The position numbers were made by a program, and so were the translations under genes. Source: Antedon mediterranea (lineage: Eukaryota; Echinodermata; Crinoidea; Comatulida; Antedonidae). From it: a stretch of 64,000 bases of DNA. The stretch covers positions 13,620,501 to 13,684,500 of the forward strand of contig NC_092671.1 in assembly GCF_964355755.1 (NCBI RefSeq), given 5' to 3'. Of this stretch, positions 50,401 through 62,400 are shown one piece after another; position 1 is the stretch's first letter; each line of letters opens with the position of its first letter. The notes under the pieces were generated by a model. The model was given only the letters and a program-made list of their open reading frames with translations. It was not told the origin of the DNA and did not search any database.

Positions 50401-53400
50401 TTAACGCGCAGTGCGCGCCCAAAAATATGCGCACTCATGGCAATTTTGTAAACGCTTAAAATTGCCTGAAACGTACTCTTATTTCATCGAAAATAAATTT
50501 TGAAAATTTTAAGCGCGCGTACGCATGCGTTACATGCGCTACGCACGTAATTGTATTGCCATATGATGATTTATGCCCTGAAATTTATGAGTACCAAATT
50601 TTATTTAATTGTGATTCATGGTTGTGAAGATATGATTACAAACGTGATTTCGTTAAATCGTGCGTAGACCGCGTAATTTTTTATTGCGCACCGTGAAAAC
50701 ATAACCACATTGATTCCTGGCCATAAGGAATATACTGTGAAAAATTGACCTAGCTAGATTAAACTGATATCAAGATAAGGTCAGAAAGCGATAAAACGCA
50801 TAGTGATACCGGACCGACAGACCGACAGACAGACAGACCGACAGACAGACCGACAGACAGACAGACAGACCGACCAACCGACCGACATAGTGAACTATAG
50901 AGTCGCTTCCACGCGACTAAAAAGGCATAATTTTGACAAATTTTTGAACTTTTTCATCAAAAACGCTCGCAAATTGTTCAGTTCGACGTGCTCGTATGAC
51001 GTGATTTTAAGTCGAAATTGTAACGTAAACATTTGCGGGCGCGTGGAAATTTTTGACATGCTCAAAATGTCATGATCAGCGTAGAAAGTTGATTAGAAAT
51101 TAATTTTGCGCATTTTGAAATTTTAAAAGCGCGTGCGCGCGTAACTTGTAAAACATGCCATTTTAAGTGCACTAAAAGTTTGCCCTTGATATGACTTAAA
51201 TTTTCATAAAGGGTAAAAAAAAAATTACGCTTGGTTTTTAAGCTATGATCAATCATTAAAAATCATAAAATCGCGCGTAAGTCACGTTGCGCAACTCTGA
51301 CGTCATTCAAAATAGGAGGTGCACAACTTCATGTAAATGCCCACATGTTGTCAAAGTTATGAAATGTTATGTTTACACATTTTAGAGAAACGTGACTCAC
51401 AAAAACACGGGAAAGAAATAAGAACTAGATTTGAACTCGTCACTTTGACGAGTTAGTTATCCGCACGACAAACGCCACGCGCACATCATACGTGGGAATT
51501 TTGCACACGGAAAAAGATTATGGCATTATGACCTGAACTGAAGAATATCATATGCTGTTATTGCTGAATTCTGTAAATTTTGTGTCATATAGTATATACA
51601 GTGCAAACGGTATAATCTGTATACATGTTACATACAGTGTAGAATAGGTGAAATTACGGGTTTATTCCTATTTTTAACATGGCGACGGTATCAAAATGAA
51701 ACACTAAGATAGTAATTTCGGAAGGACATTATCTCAGCAACCACACATTAACGGGTAGAAGAAATTTGAATACGTAAAATATAGATGCGCACCCTTTTAA
51801 ATGTGATGAACTATTACGCAAAATATGAAAATACGACTTTTTTTATTCAACTGGCCATATGATGACGTCACAACATCCGATTGGCAAAATGTTTACATGA
51901 ATTCGTATCTACAATCCAATAGCTTCCAGAAAACGTTTAATCATGATTATCACGTTTTATTCTGACGAGCTATAACAGATTAAAATTTACTGTAAAGATG
52001 AAAATAAGTGACCCACGTTATTTTCATTTTTAGACATGATGACGTCATAAAAATTAAAATATTTTTAACTCATGCGAAATATAATTGATTGACCTAGACA
52101 ATATTAAAATCTTGGAGAAAATGGAAAACAGATAATTGGAGATGCGCTCTATTAAATGTGATGAGCTATGATGGAAGATACAAAAATCCTATATTTTATA
52201 TTCGCGTGGCCATACGATGACGATGATTGATTCGCCATATCAATGCATGATTCCATATCTACAACTCATCAACTTCCAGAATATGTAATAAAAACAACTT
52301 TCACTGTAGGAATTACGACTGTTTAAAAAAAGGCATAATTTTGAAGAATTTTTTAACTTTTTCATCAAAAACGTGGGCAAATTATCCAATTCTACGTGCT
52401 CGTATGACATGATTTTAAGTCGAAATTGTTTAAAAATTGGTAAAATGACTAGAAAAGGCTGAAAAAACATAAATCATGAGAAAAAATATGCTTTCTCCGC
52501 TACGTGCGCGCGCGCGCGTAAAAAATTGCTCGCGCTCGGGAATTTTTTTAATGCTTAAAATGACATGAAACGCATAGAAAGTTGATTTTTCGCATTTTCA
52601 AATTTTAAATGCACGTGCGCGCGTAACTTTCTGTGAAACATGCCATTTTCTTTCTACATACAGTTAACGCAAGATATAAATTAAACTTTTGCTAAGTTTC
52701 AATTTAAATTGTTGTATGGTTTTCGATCTATGTTAAAACGCGAAATTCATAAAAACGCGCGTAAGTCACGTTGCGCAACTCTGACGTCATTCAAAAATAG
52801 GAGGTGCACAACTTCACGTGAATGCCCATTATGTCGACAAAGTTATGAAATGTTATGTTAACACGTTTAAGAGATACGCTCTGCACAAAAAGTGAGAGAG
52901 AAAGACCGAAGAATAATGTGAAAAAAAAGAAACGGGACAGTTACAAGGAGCTATCCGCTGAATGCGGATAACTAATAATACAGAAAAAAAAAATATTGAT
53001 CCACTACAATCACAAGGAGTTATCCGCTACTAAGCGGATAACTAAAAAGATGATGAAACAGGACAGTTACAAGGAGTTATCCGCTGAATGCGGATAACTA
53101 ATAAAAAGATGATGTTGATGATGATTTCGTACAATCACATGGGTTATCCAGCAACTTCGTTGCGGATAACCAAATAAAGATTTCATACAATAACAATAGG
53201 TGATCATTTTATTCTAAATGATCACCTAATAACAGTACAGTAATGATTCAACTTAGACTCATTTTGTGGGCTATTTAGAGACTGGATGATGAGTGAAACA
53301 TGCTTTTGCTACTAAACAAAACCATTTATTGTCATTTACTTTACTAGCAGTTTTAATATTGATACTGTTCACGTCAAAATATCCATTTGAATTTGTTCCA

Positions 53401-56400
53401 ACTTGCACAAGTGATTCCATTAAAATATCAATATAATCTTTTGGTGAAACATCTAACATGTACACATAGAAGTTGAAATCAGCAATGACACCTGCTTGCA
53501 AACTTCTCACTTGTATGTAAGGATCATTTGGCAATGACGAGTCATTCAACTAAAAATTAGACATAGTTTGTATCATTGTATTGGGGTTTATGTGGAACTT
53601 TTTCATTTTTTTTTCTAAGGGGTGGGTAGAAAAAAAAAAAATTTTATTGTTAAATGACTAATATGGGAATGTGAACACAAATTTAGAATGCCAGGGTATG
53701 GGAAAGGTTTCCTAATGATAATTTAAACTGTAATGGCACATTGAACACATTTATCTTCAAAATTCCTTGCCTGCTTTTATTATATTATAACTATATATTC
53801 CTTTGTTTCTTTGCGATCTACTTCACAGTCTCTACCCGCTCATTCCATCCATCCGTCCACAAAGCATTATGGTTTTCGTACCTTTTCTTGGGCCTCTGTC
53901 GCCCTTCGGAACGGTTTACCAATCTTTATACGTAAGGCTACTACAATCGCTTATTTTAAGGCTGCTCTGAAAACTCACCTTTTTAACTACTAGTATTATT
54001 TGTTCTTAGCATTGATCCTTTGCATGATGCACTCTATAAGCCCCATTTATTATTATTATTATTGAAATCATTATAGGAGATGAGTTTAAATTGTATTACA
54101 GTATTTGTATTTTTAAGTCATCAAAATGTAAACGATAATAACTTACAAATGCTGTGATAGTGGAAGATATCTCTTGATAATCAATGCTAGATGGATTCTG
54201 CAAACTTTCAGTAAATTCCAATTCTTGAAATATCAAAGTGACCTGAAAAGTTGACACTCCTAAAGACGATATAGCAATTAATAACCTAAAGTTCAATTAC
54301 TGTTATTGTATTATAACAAATAAAATGTATCCATAGATAAAACCCAGAGAAACCCAAAAAATGCAAATGATAATAACAGATGGATGATGTTTTCCACTAA
54401 TAAATGAATGACTCACCGATAATAGTTTGAGCAGCTTTAAAAGAGGTGCTGATAATGCTGGAATGCGGACCAACACCTGAGCCACTACACCAGTAATAAC
54501 CCAGTGCATCAAACGTCATTATTATTGAAAGCATTTCTTTATTTATAGAATCAGTAATAGGAACATCATCTTTGAACCATTGCCAATCAACAGAATTGTT
54601 AATCTTACAATAGAGAGACACTGTAGTATACAAAGTCACTCTATTTGAAAGTGGAAATCTTGAAACATAAGGAGGATCTGTAAACCAAAATAAAAGTGTT
54701 ACTACTTTGTTTCACTAACTAGTCTTATGTGTAGCTCTATATGTAGTCAACAAGAAAAAAATCTCACTTGATTGAATTTCACAGAACATTCCTTCAAATC
54801 CAGGTAGACACACACACACATCACAAGATGATTGACGACAGGTTCCACGATTCTGACATTGATCACAGGTATTGTTACTCGAAACTGAAATTAAAATCCA
54901 TTGTACAGCTACAGCACATTATGCTTAATTATTGTTAGTAGCAAAACACAGAAAAACTATATGTGGTTATACAGTATTCAAATTCAAATTCTTTATTCAT
55001 CCCGCATGGGGCAATTTCATCAAGGACTGAAATAATAAATTTAAAAAAATACATAGTAATAATCAATTAAAAAATACAAAAATCCATCACATTTAAACGT
55101 AACATCTTAAATCTAAAAGATCCTTTTCATATGTGATAAAAAGTTACTTCTATATGATCCAATATAGTGTCAAGTTTGTAAGATGATATCGGTACTTACA
55201 TTGGATCATATAGAAGTAACTTTTTATCACATTACATTATCAGATCCAAATGAACTTATTTAATAATCCTTTTCATAATTCTTAATACTAAATGGCCCAT
55301 GAACAAATTTATTTGGAACTTTTATTGAACCGTCTAATACTAGTTGCAAAAAAGAATTTAGTTTATGTTTTGTCCTACACATAGGACTCCTGTTTTAAGT
55401 TTATATTTACATTTAGCAAAAATTTCTTTATTACAGAAAGATAAAATATTTCGCAATGAGCATTCGGTACATACATTTAAAATGTTCACTAATCCAGATC
55501 GATCTTTAAGGTTTAAATTGTAGAACCAACATATAAAGGAAAAGGTCACGCTTTCCACAAATGAGTTATAAAACATTTTTAAAATACACTTATTTAATTT
55601 AAATTCATTTAGCTTCCTTAAACTACGGTTTCCCTTTTTTATTAAAGTTTCAGTATTTAATCCCCAGCTGAGACAAGGGACCTACAGTATAAGAGTTAAC
55701 AATCTCAACTGGTTCGTTATTTAAAATTGTGACCTCAGGGCTATCTTTCACGCCAAAAATCGATAATCATATCCTTCGTCTTAGAAATATTCAGCTTAAA
55801 ATACGAGTCAACAGAAAAATTATCAAAAGCATTCAAAACAGGACCATGACTATTATTTCCATCCTTAAGAAGTGTAGACCTAAAGTAAAACTGAATCGTC
55901 CTGCGTACTACGGCAATCGTCAGTATATAAAATATAAAGTAATGGGGATAAGACACAGCCCTGATAGTCCAGTTCCCTATGTGCAGACATGTGGAAAGCG
56001 TAAACATTGTGTTTTATGAATATGAAGCATGCTGGTTATAAAAACCCATGTTGTCAAATTTCTAAAAGTCATCTTTGACCTCTGACCTCAATGTGAATGT
56101 TTTGACCCATTGAAAATAAAATAGTAATATCTTTGCTTAGATTAAATGAAATAATTCTAGTGCCAAATTATTTGGGAGATGCATATATTCGTTCTAATGG
56201 AAAAGTTTGTCCAAAAAAGGTTTTATTTTTGTGAAATTTTTCGAAATATTTACATTTATATGTTGTATAATAACTACATTTTACAAAAATAAAAATACAC
56301 TTTTTTTCCTGTACCTAATTAAGTTTTCATCAAAATAATTTTAAAATGGTCTTGTTTGATAGGCCTACATAATAACATTTTCTTTATATAAAAAAAACAA

Positions 56401-59400
56401 AAAACTTTATATTATATATATACTCATAAAACACAAGGTTTACACTTTCCCCATGATTTTCACACACACGAAAATAATAGTTAACTGTTTAGTTGCTTAG
56501 TACTATTGTTTTTGGGTACTGGAATTATAGTGGATTTTTTCCATAGTTTCGTTATCATGCATAAATTTAGACCAACACAGAGTTGGTCCGAACAAAAAAA
56601 TTACGTTTTACCCTCAACTTGATCAGGACCATATAACTCTTATTAAAATTTATTTTTCTTAAAAGGGTTTTTATGTTATTTTTTTTCAATATTAATCTTT
56701 CTATATTATTTTTAATATCAATATTTTGTAGAACTTGATCCTGTCTTATTTCATTATTTATTAACACCTGATTTTCAACTCTTGAATGAAAATCATCAAG
56801 CTCACAGTTACAATATCAAGATGTATTTCTTGCCTAACTCTATTTTTAGAATTTATAGAAGCCATTGTTATACCTTGCCAAGCATTTCTTAAGCTCCAGT
56901 TTACAAAGAGTGCTTCTATTTTACTCCTATAATTTGCTTTAGCTACACAAATATCTCAATCCCCTGTTTATTTCATTTTCACACCGGCACAGATCCTGGG
57001 AAGTGGGGGGGGGGGGGGTGTGGTGGCGTAGGGACATGTCCCATATTTTTTACTGGGGGATTGTCGCCTTCACTTTTCAAGAGCAAAATCATTAATTGTT
57101 AAAAATGAAATAGAAAGTAAGACTTCTATGACAAGCATGATGTATCGTATGTAATTTCAGAAAATACAGTATCTAAGACTAGATTTTGCGTTCGCATCAG
57201 GAGCAGTGCCTAAAAAGTGAGTAACCCAAAATAATTGTCTTCTTCCAGGCGGAATTTTTATGTGCTCAGAAATCGATTGAAACGACCCCTGGACCCCCAG
57301 GGGTCCTTGGCGGCACCCTGGCTCTCAGCCTAATGTTTTCATTTTTATACAGTTTCCCCCACTATTAAAAACGGATCTGCGCCGTTTCATTTTCATATTT
57401 ACTTCCGGTAAAAAATAAACGTTTCTTTATTAATAATTTCCGTTTTAGTGATCCATGGCTTGTTGTTGGAAAATACCATTATTTGTCTGAATTACTTCTT
57501 CAACACACTTATTAATATACGCGGTAATTACTTCTATGATTTCATCCAGATCCAGCGACGAATTGTAACAAACTTGCCAATCAGTGCAGTCAAAACACCC
57601 TCTTAGGGTTTCAATACTATCTTCTGTCCAAATTTTAACTGTATTAACCACTGTATTTGCTCGTTGAACTAGAGGGAACTTAGAAAATAACCGTATGGAA
57701 TTGTGGTTCGACGCTCCAAGAGGCGGGAGAGCAATTGGTGTATACATATCACGAATAGTACCATAGCAAAGATTTACCTTGCGAGTTGGACATATATTAT
57801 TGTGTTATATATTGCTGGTATGCCCTAAAAGTCCTAGAAAATTTGTGTTGATTAAAATCACCGATGAACAAAGTTTGGTGCGTCGGGAGACAAGGCTTCT
57901 ATATTTTGGATGGTGTTTGAGAGCGTTTCAGATGCTCTACTCGTCTTGGCAATTGGGGAATACATCACACACTCAAATAGTCGTAACAATGCGCAAAATA
58001 TTTCAATGTCAGGATTGCATACCTTCTCCCTCACAACAACGGTGTTGCACCATTGTTGGTTATAATAATTTTTCTGAATGTAATGTCCTATCTGCATGTA
58101 TGAGTTGAAAACCATCAATATCCATGCATAAATCAGAAACATTCTCGTTCCGCCAGGTTTCCATTAAACAAAAAGTTTGTTTCTTCCTTTCCTACCTCGC
58201 TTTTTTTTCTTGACTTGTCCGTATGTCCGTAAAAATCATCTGGTAATTGTGTAGATCTGGTACCAAGGCGGGTGTGTTTGATCGAAGATTCAACAGAAAT
58301 TCCTTGCTGTACGTTAATCTGACTATATGTTGGTTATCGCCTAAGTTCAAGCCTGTTGCCAAAACACTTAATTACCTCGTAAATACCACATAGAAAATCA
58401 CCATAACCACACACTGTTTAGAAAACATCATGCAAACTAACAAGCACAAAAAATCCACACAAATAGTAATTTACACAAAAGTATCACATCAAATATCCCA
58501 CGAACAAAAATTTCAGTCCTGGTCGCCACTGGGTACTCGGACGTTTTGCCGAATGCCATTTCGCCGACCAGAAATTTCGTCTACATGATTTTGGGCAAAA
58601 CTGGACATTGGGCCAACTGGACATTGGGCCAACTGGACATTGGGCCAACTGGACATTGGGCCAACTGAACATACAGTATGACCGACAGGACTTTTTGTCG
58701 ACAGCACATCACGCCAAAACTTCTTCTTTATTTCGTCAGGTACGGTATCACTACACTCATTTTCAATAACCGCACTATTAGACTGCACGTCTCGTTTTCA
58801 CATGTCAGTTTTTTTATACGGAAATTATCTAATCGACAAAGTGTCCTGTCGGCCAATTGTTCTGTCAATGAAATGTCCTGTTGACAAAATGACCGGTTGG
58901 CGAAATGTCCGGTCAACGAAATGTCAAGTGAGTTAAAGGTCTGGTGGCCAAGTAGCCTGTCGACCACTTTCTGTCTGTTTATATTGTGTCCGTCCATAGA
59001 AACATATCATAATTAAATAAACAGAAGTATTATTTAGTATTATGTTTATATTATTTTTTTAGTTATATTATTAAGTATTAAAGACATTAAAATTACACAA
59101 AGACCCAAGAGAAAAACTTACATAATAGTGTATTGTAAATTGTAAATAGAATTCCATCTGCTTTTAAACTTACATGTTTCACAGAACTGTCCAGTGTAGC
59201 AAGACGGACAGGTACACGTGTATGCAGTACAGGAACCAGAATCCTGGACACAATCAGCTCCATTTTGACAAGCATTATTGGAACAAGCATTTAATACTGA
59301 AATAGCAAATAAATTATATTTTAATTTCTCTTTAATTACTTGATACGTGAATAGAATTCCATCTCCTTTTAAACTTACATGTTTCACAGAACTGTCCAGT

Positions 59401-62400
59401 GTAGCAGGATGGACAGCTACACGTGTATGAAGTACAAGAACCAGAAACCTGGACACAACCAGCTCCATTTTGACAAGCATTATTGGAACAAGCATTTAAT
59501 ACTGAAATAGCAAATAAATTATATTTTAATTTCTCTTTAATTACTTGATACGTGAATAGAATTCCATCTCCTTTTAAACTTACATGTTTCACAGAACTGT
59601 CCAGTGTAGCAGGATGGACAGCTACACGTGTATGCAGTACAGGAACCAGAAACCTGGACACAAGCAGCTCCATTTTGACAAGAATTATTAGTACAAGCAT
59701 TTAATACTGAAATATTAAATAAATTAAAATTTACTTTCTCTTGATATAGCTGGTTCTTAAATACTATTTCATCTACATTTTGTGCTGTTTTTAAACTTAC
59801 ATGTTTCACAGAATGTTCCAGTGTAGCATGCAGCACATCTACACGTGTATGCAGTACACAAACCAGAAACCTGGACACAAGCAGCTCCATTTTGACAAGC
59901 ATTATTGGAACAAGCATTTAATACTGAAATAGGAAATAAATTATATTTTAATTTCTCTTGAATTACTTGATACGTGAATAGAATTCCATCTGCTTTTAAA
60001 CTTACATGTTTCACAGAACTGTCCAGTGTAGCAAAATGGACAGCTACACGTGTAAGCAGTACAGGAACCAGCAACCTGGACACAACCAGCTCCATTTTGA
60101 CAAGCATTATTAGTACAAGCATTTAATACTGAAATATTAAATAAATTACAATTTACTTTCTATTGATTTACTTGGTATGTGAATAGAATTCCATCTGCTC
60201 TTTGTGCTGCCTTTAAACTTACATGTTTCAGAGAACTGTCCAGTGTAGCAAGACGAATTTGTCTTTATAATATAGACTAATGGATAAAGGGGAATTAAAA
60301 GATGCTCCAGCTCAAACAGGGATACTATCGGACTTGCGGTTTCGGAGGAGATAGAGGAGCAAATTTTGCTTGGTACGTGAATAAAATGTCATCTGCTTTT
60401 TGTGCTGCTTTTAAACTTACATGTTTCACAGAACTGTCCAGTGTAGCAGGATGGACAGCTACACGTGTAAGCAGTACAGGAACCAGAAACCTGGACACAA
60501 GCAGCTCCATTCTGACAGGCATTATTGGAACAAGCATTTAATACTGAAATATTAAATAAATTATATTTTACTTTCCCCTGATTTACTTGGCACTTGAATA
60601 GAATTTCATCTGCTGCCCATGGCACTCTTCAATTTTCACCTATTGTATTGCATCCTTGATCGATTTTGGTAGTGGGGAAATGCAAAGGATTGCCAAACGC
60701 AATGTTAGGCAGTTGCAAAGAAATTGGTTTAAAAAACACACTTTCGTACAAATTTGACTTTATAATATAGACTATAATGGATAAAGGGTTTAAAAGGTGC
60801 CCCAGCTCGAACAGGGGTACTATCGGACTTGTGGTTTGGGAGGAGATAGAGGAACAAATTTTGGCTTAGTGCTATTATAATATAGATTTTACTGTCCCTT
60901 GATTTACTTGGTACGTGAATAGAATTCCATCTGCTCTTTGTGCTGCTTTTAAACTTACATGTTTCAGAGAACTGTCCAGTGTAGCAAGACGAATTTGTCT
61001 TTATAATATAGACTAATGGATAAAGGGGAATTAAAAGATGCTCCAGCTCAAACAGGGATACTATCGGACTTGCGGTTTCGGAGGAGATAGAGGAACAAAT
61101 TTTGGCTTAGTGCTATTATAATATAGATTTTACTGTCCCTTGATTTACTTGGTACGTGAATAAAATGTCATCTGCTTTTTGTGCTGCTTTTAAACTTACA
61201 TGTTTCACAGAACTGTCCAGTGTAGCAGGATGGACAGCTACACGTGTAAGCAGTACAGGAACCAGAAACCTGGACACAAGTAGCTCCATTCTGACAGGCA
61301 TTATTGGAACAAGCATTTAATACTGAAATATTAAATAAATTATATTTTACTTTCCCCTGATTTACTTGGCACTTGAATAGAATTTCATCTGCTGCCCATG
61401 GCACTCTTCAATTTTCACATATTGTATTGCATCCTTGATCGATTTTGGTAGTGGGGAAATGCAAAGGATTGCCAAACGCAATGTTAGGCAGTTGCAAAGA
61501 AATTGGTTTAAAAAACACACTTTCGTACAAATTTGACTTTATAATATAGACTATAATGGATAAAGGGGAATTAAAAGGTGCCCCAGCTCGAACAGGGGTA
61601 CTATCGGACTTGTGGTTTGAGAGGAGATAGAGGAACAAATTTTGGCTTAGTGCTATTATAATATAGATTTTACTGTCCCTTGATTTACTTGGTACGTGAA
61701 TAAAATGTCATCTGCTTTTTGTGCTGTTTTTAAACTTACATGTTTCACAGAACTGTCCAGTGTAGCAGGATGGACAGCTACACGTGTAAGCAGTACAGGA
61801 ACCAGAAACCTGGACACAAGCAGCTCCATTCTGACAAGCATTATTAGTACAAGCATTTAATACTGAAATATTAAATAAATTAAAATTTACTTTCTCTTGA
61901 TATAGCTGGTTCTTAAATACTATTTCATCTACATTTTGTGCTGTTTTTAAACTTACATGTTTCACAGAATGTTCCAGTGTAGCATGTAGCACAGCTACAC
62001 GTGTATGCAGTACACGAACCAGAAACCTGGACACAAGCAGCTCCATTTTGACAAGCATTATTGGAACAAGCATTTAATACTGAAATAGGAAATAAATTAT
62101 ATTTTAATTTCTCTTGAATTACTTGATACGTGAATAGAATTCCATCTGCTTTTAAACTTACATGTTTCACAGAACTGTCCAGTGTAGCAAAATGGACAGC
62201 TACACGTGTAAGCAGTACAGGAACCAGCAACCTGGACACAACCAGCTCCATTTTGACAAGCATTATTAGTACAAGCATTTAATACTGAAATATTAAATAA
62301 ATTACAATTTACTTTCTATTGATTTACTTGGTATGTGAATAGAATTCCATCTGCTCTTTGTGCTGCCTTTAAACTTACATGTTTCAGAGAACTGTCCAGT

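Larger units (their letters stand above)
49372..53230 (+). mobile_element. Hairpin-ended element A with nested elements B and D
   Basis: Starts CTAGAATTTAATTCGTCA, then CTT, then the complementary arm TGACGAATT, followed by ATAGGTGATCATTTT. Ends with the hairpin AGGTGATCATTT-ATTCT-AAATGATCACCT. The 5' copy of the hairpin left arm marks it as the partner of this 3' end. Family D copy 2 (50084-50922) and element B (51425-52974) are inserted inside. The whole block lies in the intron between the SEA and hormone-receptor exons. No protein is encoded. Confidence 0.7.
59690..60918. repeat. First copy of a recent ~1.2-kb duplication (offset 2,156 bp)
   Basis: The sequence recurs at 61846-63074 with a constant offset of 2,156 bp. 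Exons at 59801, 60006 and 60421 match those at 61957, 62162 and 62577. The stretch 60302-60541 is identical in translation to 62458-62697, and I see very few base differences. Confidence 0.85.

Noticed and set aside
60302-60541. Plus-strand 79-residue frames repeated at 60302 and 62458
   Set aside because: They are antisense to EGF exons; their identity reflects the recent DNA duplication and not a conserved protein.
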